From contig NW_003314265.1 of the NCBI RefSeq assembly GCF_000143415.4, forward strand, positions 1,508,446 through 1,572,445: a stretch of DNA of 64,000 nt. The letters are read 5' to 3'. Both the position numbers and the translations under genes were made by a program. The stretch's first letter is position 1. Each line of letters starts with the position of its first letter. This DNA is from Selaginella moellendorffii (lineage: Eukaryota; Streptophyta; Lycopodiopsida; Selaginellales; Selaginellaceae). Below the pieces are notes generated by a model. That model made no database searches, was not told the origin of the DNA, and saw only the letters and a list, made by a program, of their open reading frames with translations. Below, in pieces: positions 54,730-64,000 of this stretch.

Positions 54730-57562
54730 ATGGCTTCCTGGCTGCGTGCAGCGGAAGGTAAATTCTTTGTCTATCTGCCAGCTGCATTGCGGCCTCACTC
54801 TCCAAAACAAAATATCGTCAGAGCTTCTAGAGGTCGTGGATCGCACTGCCAAGCAAGCGGTACCGGTCACAGGTGAGTCTTAGCTCATGTTTTAGATGGT
54901 AACTTCTCGGTCCTTGTTTGCTTAGTGTCCGATGGGGGGCAACGAAAGGCTCTTACTTCCACACATTTGAGAGAGGTACTTAAATTCTTGGCATTGGAAG
55001 TTTTGAGTTTGTTTTCTTTTGCTCTTGTTCGTGTTATTCCAGAAAACAAGCTCCGGCTTGGCAGAGGCACTAGTGAAGGGTGATGGAGGAGTCGAGAATG
55101 GTTTTTTCTCGGCGAGAGATGTTGCTGAGCCTCGGAAGTCAAGTGGAGCAGCCGATGAAACAACCGTCTCGAGCAGTGACGAGCGTGTCAACTGTGATAT
55201 GACGACGGAGAATGGGACTGTTAGTGTGAATCTGTCGACTATTGCGGAATCAGCAAAAGAGAAACAACAGCCGAACACCAACGAAGGCAAGTTTGGAACG
55301 CTTGATTCTCAGGTGGAAGAGGTGAGATTCATGTGTATTTTAGATGGGGAGCGAGTTTGAATACCATTCTTGCAGGCTAACCGGCTGTTGCAATCTTCTG
55401 CCACATCCGGAAAATCAAAAGAAGCTCGTCTCGCGAAGGTGGCTTTGTCTTTTTCTCGTCTAAATTTTGAAGTTTTTTCTTTGTAGGTGTGCGCTGGACT
55501 TTCGACAAGGCTTCAGGAACTCAAGTCTGAAAATGCTCAGCTGGAGGAATTACTTCGACTAGAGGTAACTAAGTTGTCTAGATGAGAATACGACTGACAC
55601 TCATTCTGTAGAAAGAAGCGAAAAGTTCTATTAGCGCTACCTTACATCTACTTCAAGGAGAGCTAGCTCTTGCAAGGTCAGGGACAAATGCGGCGGAATC
55701 AGAAATGGTGGCTGCTTTGGCTTCAAAAAATTCAGAGATTGAAGCACTCTCAATCAGCTTGGAGACTGCCAATCGGCAAGCTCAGGCCGCCGAAGAAAAA
55801 CTGGCGCTGGTTCAGGTTTGTCGTCCTATATCAAATCTAGCGTGCTTTATATCGTGTTATTCAGGCAGGAATGGAGTCCATAATGAAGAACCGGGAAATA
55901 ACTGAAACAAGAATGATACAGGTGGGTGTCTTCCTATTTCCGTGGACTACTAGAGACGTTTTGAACAGACTCTTCGTCTCGATCTTGCCTCGGCGGAGCG
56001 GAGGGTAGAGGAAGAACGCGCTGCTCATAGTGCCAGTCGAATGGTTTGTTCCGGTTTTCGTTTTTTGTTTCGCCGACATGTATTTTCCTCGATAGGCTGC
56101 AGTCCAGAGGGAGGCAGAGCTTGAGCAGCAAATGGCAGAATCAACAACCGCAGTTACCAGAATGCAGGTGTATATCTATGTTGTTTTCAGATACTCACAC
56201 TTATGCGCAGAGAATAGTGGATGAAAGATCTCAAAAAGCATTTGAGCTTGAGCAGAAGGCAGCGATGCTTGAAGTAAGCAAATTTAATTTTGACATCTGT
56301 TTTGACATTGCATTGCAGGTGGAATGTGCTACTCTGAATCAAGAGCTACAGAAAATGGAATTGCGAGCGCGACGAGAACAAAAGAAGCCATCTGAAGAAT
56401 TTAGTCAAAGCGTAAATGAGTTCATAGCCAGTTTGGAAACGTATGCCGTAACACTGCCCGATCCTGCAGGCCTGGAGAGAAGAGGCGGAGCGTGCAAGAG
56501 TTGCTCAAAGAGAAGCAGAAACCAAACTATCCATTTTGGAGGTGAGCTACTGCAAGGACTTGGCAAGATGTTGACTGGTGCGTTTTCTGTTTCAGGCGGA
56601 GTGTCAAAAGCTGCGAGTGGACCTTGCCAGTGCTAAGCAGGACTTTGATGTCAGCTCAACTCAGGTGCAGATTTTGTAAGTCATGTGGTGTGTGAAAATG
56701 CAGCTTGGTGTTGAAACATATGTCCCCGTCATATCTCTGAAGTTTCTGATGGACTCTGGCTTACAGGCACATATCGAGCTGCAGAAGCAGTACAAGGAAG
56801 TGATGGAGCTTTTGGTATGGCCGAAGTAAATGTTCTTTTTGCGTTCCAACTTGTTTGTTTCAGTTTTTGAAGCAGGCACAACTCGAGAAAGTGTCTTCCG
56901 AGAAGGCAGCCATGCAATTTCAGCTGGAGAAGGAGTCGAAGAAATTCAGAGACGCGAACGTAAGATGCGGCCGGATGCGATTCTTACTGATAGCACCTCT
57001 ATTTGCAGGCCGAGGTGGAAAGAAGCAGACGCCAATTCTCTGCGATCGGAGTTGACGATGACAACGAATTGAAATCTTTTGAGTACGTTTTCTTTGTTTT
57101 TTTTTTTTTTGGCCCTTTGAGCAAATGGTGTTTCCCCAGGACTTTGGGCCTTCACCAACGTCGGATGGTACCAAGTTTACAGCGTTTTGTTGGACCGAGC
57201 ATTCAGGTTCGTCTCTAGTGCCGACCTGGTTTCAGATTTTCTCTTTTCTTTGCGTTCATTTCAGGCAGCTGCTAAGTTCCTTGACTCTGGAGCTGTCACT
57301 GCTGGTCGATACCTGTGGCGTCGACCCCTTGCAAGGCTTTTTGTAGTGTGCTACTTGGTAAGATCAAACATCTTGTTTCTGCGCTGTCGGGCTGACAGTT
57401 TGGTTGCAGGTGTTTGTTCACTTCTGCTTGATGTACTTGCTTCATCGTCTCCAGGTAAGATTTGTTTAGCCAGTTTGCTGCATTGGACACGGTTTCTTTG
57501 ATGGGCAGGCAAAAACTATAGAAGAAATTGAGGCAGCAGCAGGCTTGATGAAGAATGGGTGA
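54730..57562 (+). CDS. Golgin-84-like Golgi tether (GC1/GC2 type)
   Basis: Single-pass Golgi coiled-coil protein. About fifteen short exons; the first is 54730-54757 (MASWLRAAE) followed by 54822-54872 (LLEVVDRTAKQAV), matching the golgin-84 N-terminus. The middle is a long coiled coil, e.g. LQELKSENAQLEELLRLEKE, LETANRQAQAAEEKLALVQ, ERRVEEERAAHSASRM and LEQKAAMLEVECATLNQELQ. The C-terminus carries the diagnostic block GAVTAGRYLWRRPLARLFVV followed by the membrane anchor CYLVFVHFCLMYLLHRLQ and a short tail EEIEAAAGLMKNG. Exon limits in the coiled-coil part are approximate. It tethers vesicles at the Golgi rim in other eukaryotes. Confidence 0.9.
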
Positions 57563-57905
57563 AAGAAAACTCTAAAGAAAAATCTTTCATATATAACCTC
57601 TGGCGCTACGGTTTTGAGGGATTTCCAGGAAAAAGAGCGATTCCTTCAAGTAGTTTCTTATATGTTCTTAATATAAAAACGTATATACAAACACGGAAAG
57701 CTGGCTCGGCAAAGAGCAAATAAAGAACATAGTAAAAGAGATGATGGACTTGATCTTCAAGCTCAACATCACAGCTGGGAGTTTCCAGAAGTCCCAAAGT
57801 ATCAGCTCTCAACATCAGAAGTAAAATGCATTGCATGTATCTAAGAATAGGGTCCTTTGTTCCTTAGTTGGGATTGTAAACACTTCATATAAAATAAGAA
57901 AATAT

Positions 57906-57910
<5 letters not shown>

Positions 57911-57940
<30 letters not shown>
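57911..57940. repeat. CT microsatellite
   Basis: About fifteen uninterrupted CT units. It lies some 350 bp beyond the golgin stop codon. Confidence 0.95.
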
Positions 57941-59940
57941 GTTCATGACCTGCAAAAGCATGCAGAAAGGGATGGGAGTGTGCTGGTAATTCGTTCTATC
58001 CTTTCCCAACTCTACAACTCTTGCTCCTAAAAGAACTGTAGAAAGGAGTGAGAAACAAGCACAAGTATCCAAAAGGTTGGTAGAGAGGAGAGGGACCAAC
58101 ACAAATCACACACATTGTTTGTCTGTCACCAAACTCGCAGCTGCAGCAGGAAGAAGTGGAGGAGCCTTTTTCTGCGCCTTTTCTTTCATTGTCGCTCTTG
58201 GGGGCATAGTCTTCGTCAAAAATGCGATTTCAAGGCAACAAACAAGCGGTTGTTGGCATCATCCAGTTGTGGCATTACGAGGCTGACATCCCCATCCTGT
58301 TCCCTTGGAGAAATCGTGGAATCTTTTCTCTCCAAGCCAGTGCGCTCTCCAGATCCAAGCTTGTTTTCATTACTATACGTTCATTTCATCGTTTGAAGTG
58401 CGGACGAAGCCTCACACAGCGAATGGCCCAAACTCACACGGAACCCTTCGGTCTCATGTTTCATGGGCTTTGTAAAAACTGATTTCTACTTGTTACTCCA
58501 AATTAGAGATTTAAGTCTTTGCTTTTTTTTTTTTCTTTGTTTTCACCCTCTTTGCTGCTGCTGCCCAGGGACCAATGAACACAGGTATGCAGCTCAGCGA
58601 GTCAGAGGCAGCAAAGCAAGGCCCCTGCTCATCGTTTTGTCGCTTTGGGGACGATTTACGATATAACCTGAAAGCTGCAAAGTCCGCGTCAATCCACAGC
58701 GAGGGGAGAAAAATGTGCACTCCCTCCAATTCAACTACGAGACAGCCTTTTGCTTGGCTCTTTCTTCTCCCAAAATTACAAAAGCCAAAAGGATTTCAGG
58801 CAAACAATTCTTTCCCCAACCTACCTTTCCATTGAATTCCTCGAGTTACCTTTACTAGCAAAGAGACGATATTATGGAATGGCCGGGTCAAAGCGGCCAA
58901 ATTGTCGTCTTTGCGTCCCTCCCGGAAAAAAAGTTGGCGGCCCGGGAAGTGAAACCAACCTATGGTCAAACAATCTCTGTTTTTCTTTTAGAGTTTCTGG
59001 GTGGTGGTAGGTGAAGGGATGATGAATGTGATTCCATTACTGTTTCTATATGTGATCCTTGTCACAATCCTCGTAATCCACATTATGAGCCACCGCCGCC
59101 TCCTCGCATTCATTCGTATTTTGTTTCGTGGTCATGCTTTGAAATCAAATGTGCATGGCTCTCCGGAGCCGGTCCCATGCCCAAACGGGCGCTGTGGTGA
59201 TTGTAAGGACATCTATCTATCCATCTCGGTACAAATTTACAAAGGTGGCGGAGAACGAAGAAAGAGATAACTTACAAAGGTGGTGGAGAACAATTTTTTT
59301 TTTCTTTTCTTTTTTTCCAAAGATCCCCTTTTCTCTCTCTCTCTTTTGTGTGAGAATATATGGAAGGGTCTAAAGTGTTTGCTCCACTTGTGAGCCCAAA
59401 ATCCCATTTCTTCCCTCTTGCTCGTGATTGTCTGGCTTTTGGGCCACGCGCTGCTGCAAAGCAGCGAGCCGATCGATCCCCTGCTCGATTCCTGCCGGCT
59501 CAGGCCCTAGATATTTCTGGCGGGGAAGCGAGTCGAAACCCAAACCCCACCATTGTCTGTCGGCGTCAACGCCATGTGCCCTCCATCAAGGTCTCCCTGG
59601 CATATCCATTCAATATTCCACCTCCAGTGTTCCATGAGCTCCGGCAAAACATAAATACTCTATGCGAACTTGGGAGCATCGCTTTGGCCCACATCCATAT
59701 TGTCTCCATCCTTCTGGTTGTTTAGTATTTTTTCTTCTTATTTTTCCTTGATCATGTAGCTTGGGAGATTTGGAAAGTATGAGGAAAGAGGAGGAATTTC
59801 TAGAGAGATCAAGCGAGATCACACAAATCTCTCCAGATTTTCAATCCACAAAGAGGAAGGCTTGTTGTCGCTCTCGCAAATAATACCGGTGTGGCTCTTT
59901 GACCACAAAAGAGTGGCTTCTATCTTAGATCTTAAAACAC

Positions 59941-60036
59941 CACCATAGCCGCCACCATCACCACTACCACCACCATAGCCGCCACCATCACCACTACCAC
60001 CACCATAGCCGCCACCATCACCACTACCACCACCAT
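59941..60036. repeat. 30-bp minisatellite, three perfect units plus a partial
   Basis: The unit CACCATAGCCGCCACCATCA-CCACTACCAC is repeated three times without change and then starts a fourth time. The absence of differences suggests recent expansion or gene conversion. Confidence 0.95.
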
Positions 60037-60149
60037 CTCACCGCCACACCAAGAAAGCAAGCAATCCATAGACAATGACAACAATCCCTTCGCTTTATCA
60101 TCTTTCCAGCCCAGAATTCCGCAAAGCCATGCCCGTCCATTCTGGAGCC

Positions 60150-60178
60150 TTGATTGATTGATTGATTGATTGATTGAA
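60150..60178. repeat. Tetranucleotide (GATT)n microsatellite
   Basis: Six or more GATT units in a row. Simple sequence only. Confidence 0.9.
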
Positions 60179-60253
60179 TGGCTTCCATTAGAAGAAGAAT
60201 CACGGGCGAAACAAGGGCAAGCATGGTGGCACACTTTAGAAGCTCTTTAGAAG

Positions 60254-60276
60254 AACACACACACACACACACACAA
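60254..60276. repeat. AC microsatellite
   Basis: About eleven AC units. Simple sequence only. Confidence 0.9.
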
Positions 60277-61115
60277 AGAAAAACTGTGTGACACTGTCGT
60301 GTGGATTGATGAATCCATTGACCGGATGGAATGAATTCCCGCAAACCACCCCAGCTGTGGCGGTCAACGTCACACAGCCTTCTTTAAATGGCTAGTCCAC
60401 GCTTCTGGCTTCGTTAAATGGCTTCCCTTTTTGCCCTTGCAAAATGGCGGGAAAATGCGAAGGCATATCCTATGTACGGAAAAGATTCCCTCTCCCAGCA
60501 TATAGTGAAGTGATAGATTGATCCAAGGTGCTCTTTTAGATGCCATATTGGGGGATCATTCGACCATGGAGCATTACCTAGATCGAAGACAAATCAAACA
60601 GGGGAAATTCTCTCTTTTTTTTTCCGTATATACTGATTTTGCAAAGAATGATCACATGCACTCCGAACACTTTTTTTCTTGCTCTCTTTTTTTTCCCTTG
60701 TTGGAAACACACTTCGCCGACATGAGTACAGACAGCTACGGCGAATGCGCCGTGCAATAGAATTTTGCCCTAACTCAAAGGTGGCATTGTTCCTCGTCCT
60801 GTGCACTTTGGCCATTTAGAACATTGATACTTACCGTGTCACATGCTTGGGTCGTGAGCGAGAACTATAAGCTATCTATATCTATACATTAAAGTTTCTT
60901 GCGGTGAAAGGAAGAGTGGATCGGATCTGGGGCGATTGGGCTGGCGGGTGGCGGCCCCCCTTGCGCGAGAAATTTTCCCCCCATTCAATCCGGGGGGACG
61001 ATGGTCATGATCGCTTCCGGCGTGGCCTGGTTTTTAGGGTTCTTAAAAGCCTCTGTTTCTAGGGCTGCCGTGGCCGTTATCTTTCTTCCGTTGGGTGGGG
61101 TTCGAATCGCGGGGA

Positions 61116-61122
61116 ATAAATA
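61116..61122 (+). promoter_or_regulatory. TATA-like element, candidate VQ gene promoter
   Basis: ATAAATA in an otherwise GC-rich stretch, about 1 kb upstream of the VQ start codon. If it is used, the leader is long (about 970 nt, perhaps spliced) and CT-rich. No cDNA evidence is available here. Confidence 0.35.
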
Positions 61123-61907
61123 CCGCCCCCACACGCCCTTGCGTTTCCACCGCGCCTCTGCTAAGGACACCGGCCTCTAGAAACACGAGGCTCCACTTCT
61201 CCACACGACTCTAAAAACGAAGAGAAATCCACAGACCTACAGTACACTGTTACTTCCTCCTACCTCGCTCCTGCCCTGTCTCGATCTCTCGGGAGGGGGA
61301 GAGAGGGAGAGAAAGAAAGCGAGCGAGCGATCGATAAACAAGGGGAAACAGGGGAGAGGAGAGGAGAGGAGGGCGGGGCTCGAGCTAGAGATCCTGGGTG
61401 TCTGGGCCCAAATTTTGGCAGCTGGAGCGCGGAATTCGGAGGAGGCGATCGAGGATAAGCAACCCTCTTGCGGGATGGATCAAATTTGATCGACGGGCAG
61501 CGGATTGACCGCTGGATCCAGCGCCAGGCTCCCTCCCCTGTTCTTGCCCTTCCTCGTTGTTGTTGTTGGTGCATTGCTGCTTCCGCCAGGTCCCTCGGCA
61601 GATCAGAGACAGGCCCATGCCTTTCCTTGGTCGTCGAATTGCGTGCCCGCAAATCTCTCCCCTCTCCTCCATCTTCTGCTAATGCTTCGCCGCGCCCCCG
61701 CTAGCGCTTCCACACTGTAGAGTCTCCTCCCTCCTCTCTCTCTCTCTCTCTCTCCTTCCTAGATAGATAGAGTGAGCGAAGAGAGCGCCAGCCAATGCTT
61801 TGATAGGAGAAAGGAAAGGATAGCTTACGCGAAGAAGCTATCGCTATGGCCGCCGCGTCAATGCGTTTGTCGCCCATTCACGCTTAGCAGCGCAGAGCTT
61901 TGGTGGG

Positions 61908-61938
<31 letters not shown>

Positions 61939-62102
61939 GATCTCGATCTCTCGGGGCGGATTCGGGGATCGGATTTTGGGCGGTTTAAAAAATCTATCGC
62001 TGCTCTTCGTTCTTGTGTTCTTCCGTTGCTCTCCATCCCCACGAATTCTACAGTGATGCTGCTCCGGTGAGCAGCGAAGGAAGAGAAATCGGTGGCAGTG
62101 GA

Positions 62103-62210
62103 ATGCGGAGGAGATCAAAATGGGTGGCGTCTCCAACACCATCACCACCACTGCCACCATCACCACCACCACCAACAACAAGTGCTTCTCCTCCGATTCC
62201 ACGCTCGTGA
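62103..62210 (+). promoter_or_regulatory. Upstream ORF overlapping the VQ start codon
   Basis: An ATG at 62103 opens a frame of about 35 codons (MRRRSKWVASPTPSPPLPP...) ending at 62210. It overlaps the main ATG at 62120 in another frame. If the leader contains it, scanning ribosomes would meet it first, so it could limit translation of the VQ protein. Confidence 0.45.
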
Positions 62211-63496
62211 ATCCTCCTCCTCCCCCACCACCTCCGCCACCACCGTCCTCCGCCGCCGCGCTGGATCTCAACAGCCCGCCGCCCAGCCGCCTCAGCAGCC
62301 GCGCGAGCAGCAGCAGCAGCAGCAGCAGCAGTCCCCCGCGGAGTATCGGCGGCGGCGGCGGCGTAGTGGCGGAGGCCGAGCCTAGCACCGCCAACGGTGG
62401 CGGCGCTGCCAGTGGCGGTACCTGTCAGGCCGCGAAGAAGCCCGCCTCGCCGGTGGCTGCCGAGGCGGAGGCCATCAAGCAGCAGCTCGCCGCCACCACT
62501 TTCATCCAGGCGGACGTTCTCACGTTCCGCGAGGTCGTCCAGAAGCACACGGGCGCCGCGGAGGATGCCCAGGACAAGATGCCCGTCACCGTCCCCGCGA
62601 GGCAATCCGGCGGATCCAAAAACCACCACCAACACCAGCAGCACCAGCAGCAGCAGCAGCAGCAAATCGCTTCCCAGCCCGCGGATCCGCCGGGCAATGC
62701 GGTAGCAACGTCGGCGGCGGGACCGGGAGCGGTACCGCACGGTACCGCCGGCGGCATGCCGCTGCGGCGCCACATGTCGCGGCTGCACGAGCGCAAGCAG
62801 AACAACCTGCGCAACCTGGATATCAACCGCGGGTCGCCCTTCAAGCGCACCGGCTGCTCGCCCCGCGGCTCCGACGTGTCGCCCAAGCTCGTCTACAGCG
62901 ACGCGCTGCACACCGCCGCCGCCGCCGCGGGCGGGCTCCTCCCCAGCCCCGTCACGCCGCTCTCCTCCGAGGCCTCGTTCGAGACGAGCAATCCCCAGCG
63001 GCCGCACCACCACTTGCAGCCGCCGCTCACGCCCACCGAGCTCCTCCGCCAGAGCTTCGATCGGAGCTTGCATTGCAGCGATGATCTCAAGTCTCCACCG
63101 CCGCCGCCACCCCCGCCGCCGCCGGTCCACCACCAGCCAAACGGGATCGTGGCGTCGCCAGCGGCCAACGGTGGCGGCGTTTTCGAGCGCTTCCCATTCC
63201 ACCACCACGGTATGATTCTCCATACCCAGCAGCAGCAGCAGCCGCAAGCGGTGGTGGCGACTCATCTCCAGCTCGGAAATCCTCACCACCTCCACCACCA
63301 CCCCGCGGCCGCCGCTCACCATCTCCACCACCACCACGTCGCCGCCACCAATCAACACTTTGTCTACGAGCACCACCACCAGCAGTTCCAGGAGATCCAG
63401 CACCACCAACAGTTCCAGCACCACCATCTCCAGCGGGAGCCCGAGCTCTTGGATCTCTTCCCGGTCCACGCCACAAGCTTCAAGGATCGATCATAG
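62120..63496 (+). CDS. VQ-motif transcriptional cofactor (VQ4/VQ33-like)
   Basis: Plant-specific regulator that usually binds WRKY transcription factors or is a MAP-kinase target. Single exon, 458 residues, intronless as is usual for VQ genes. The motif TTFIQADVLTFREVVQKHTG (about residues 126-145) fits FxxxVQxxTG with His instead of the common Leu before TG. Downstream, LHERKQNNLRNLDINRGSPF and SPRGSDVSPKLVYSD match the Ser-Pro-rich phosphosite region of the VQ4/VQ33 group, as does LLPSPVTPLSSE. The rest is extreme low complexity: Pro runs, a Gln tract near residue 175, and His-rich segments (residues 355-455). Nuclear location is expected. Confidence 0.9.
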   Translation: MGGVSNTITTTATITTTTNNKCFSSDSTLVNPPPPPPPPPPPSSAAALDLNSPPPSRLSSRASSSSSSSSSPPRSIGGGGGVVAEAEPSTANGGGAASGGTCQAAKKPASPVAAEAEAIKQQLAATTFIQADVLTFREVVQKHTGAAEDAQDKMPVTVPARQSGGSKNHHQHQQHQQQQQQQIASQPADPPGNAVATSAAGPGAVPHGTAGGMPLRRHMSRLHERKQNNLRNLDINRGSPFKRTGCSPRGSDVSPKLVYSDALHTAAAAAGGLLPSPVTPLSSEASFETSNPQRPHHHLQPPLTPTELLRQSFDRSLHCSDDLKSPPPPPPPPPPVHHQPNGIVASPAANGGGVFERFPFHHHGMILHTQQQQQPQAVVATHLQLGNPHHLHHHPAAAAHHLHHHHVAATNQHFVYEHHHQQFQEIQHHQQFQHHHLQREPELLDLFPVHATSFKDRS

Positions 63497-64000
63497 CAGA
63501 GCGTCAAATTCTTATTTTTGTTTTGGAAGAACTTTGGTCTCAGGAGAAGCAAAGGGAGGGTTTCGATCTTCCAAGAGGAAGTTAGAAAGCATATGCCGCT
63601 TGTGGGCATCTTTGAAATATTTTACCACCATCAATTTCACTCACAACTCGCTTCTTTGCTTTCGTTTTTTTGTCATTGTTTTCGTTTCCTTTTGTCTCCC
63701 TTCGAAAGGTTCTGGGTTTTATGGTCTTCTCGTTGAATTGGTTTCGTCTTTTTTTCCTTCGTCCAAAAATTCATTGGCCACTCCTCTAGAAGCTCCCAAA
63801 ACTTCCACTGGCATTTGGACCAGCGCGGAGTAAGCTTGTCAACTTGGTCTTGTTTTTGTTGCTTGCTTGGCGTGTTTGCTTCTTCTTTTCCACCTCGTTG
63901 CTGTCCCTCGTTTGCTCGCTTCGCATTGCCTTCTCCAGTGTATTCCCTTGTTTGATCGTTTTGCATTGCCTTCTCCGCTGGATCGAGCAGAGACTTTTCT
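63497..64000 (+). other. 3' region of the VQ gene
   Basis: T-rich sequence after the stop codon, without an open frame of interest; probably the 3' untranslated region followed by intergenic DNA. No clear polyadenylation signal was singled out. Confidence 0.5.

Larger units (their letters stand above)
57563..62119. other. Gene-poor spacer, simple repeats, and 5' region of the VQ gene
   Basis: No gene with recognisable conservation. Contains (CT)n at 57911-57940, a small hydrophobic open frame at 59019-59270 (see findings), the 30-bp minisatellite at 59941-60036, (TTGA)n near 60150-60178 and (AC)n near 60254-60276. From about 61110 the DNA becomes promoter- and leader-like for the VQ gene, with a TATA-like ATAAATA at 61116 and CT tracts at 61733-61755 and 61912-61940. 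Confidence 0.6.

Noticed and set aside
59941-60036. CRISPR-like look of regular repeats
   Set aside because: Units are head-to-tail with no spacers, in a eukaryotic nuclear genome; it is a minisatellite.
62048-63469. Minus-strand frame of 473 codons with Val/Gly/Leu runs
   Set aside because: Antisense to the VQ gene's His, Pro and Gln tracts; the VQ motif itself fixes the coding strand.

Overview
This is nuclear DNA of a land plant, most likely a lycophyte of the Selaginella type (S. moellendorffii is my best guess; this is inference, not a database match). The reasons are spliced genes with very short GT-AG introns (mostly 48-60 nt), tight gene spacing, many plastid-targeted products, PLS-class pentatricopeptide repeat (PPR) genes, plant-only families (VQ, VEL/VIN3-like, ATX-type methyltransferase, ABA4) and AT-rich islands of degenerate repeats between GC-rich gene blocks. 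A run of 100 N (15729-15828) marks an assembly gap.

Layout. 1-820: ribosomal protein uL13 (minus, cut by the left edge). 950-3793: a broken PPR gene with frame changes, a nonsense codon and a small internal inversion. 3794-7299: AT-rich spacer holding decayed, inverted pieces of a PPR gene beside a kinase-like piece. 7300-10257: an intact PPR gene. 10363-14363: tRNA-Glu, an M41-peptidase-like plastid membrane protein, a GDP-sugar transporter and a plastid protein of unknown function. 14364-18826: AT-rich, gene-poor, with the gap. 18827-26279: five minus-strand loci in the order coiled-coil protein, ABA4, protoporphyrinogen oxidase, Pelota. 26499-29745: a divergent phosphoglycerate kinase homologue and a Rossmann-fold protein that carries a probable U12-type AT-AC intron. 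30545-40677: three neighbours sharing a KRGR...DSV motif, the third being an ATX3/4/5-like H3K4 methyltransferase. 41084-50711: lipid-transfer protein, DUF2062 protein, ICMT-like membrane methyltransferase, GH17-extensin-X8 protein, glyoxalase-family protein and a VEL (PRC2-associated) protein. 50712-54729: AT-rich with an inverted and direct repeat family. 54730-57562: golgin-84-like protein. 57563-62119: gene-poor with simple repeats. 62120-63496: VQ-motif protein.

There are no operons. Functional links are loose: several products go to the plastid (M41-like, PPOX, ABA4, Rossmann, glyoxalase, ICMT-like), and two chromatin regulators of opposite sign (ATX, Trithorax-like; VEL, Polycomb-linked) lie within 15 kb.

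The most unusual signals are: a recurring 16-residue insert in the inner repeats of both PPR genes; the AT-AC intron at 29113-29174; a PGK homologue altered in its substrate loop; the KRGR-motif gene cluster; and the local inversion inside the PPR pseudogene. All exon boundaries were read by eye from splice consensus and frame continuity. Checking total length by codon arithmetic corrected a few of them, and those not so checked are marked approximate.
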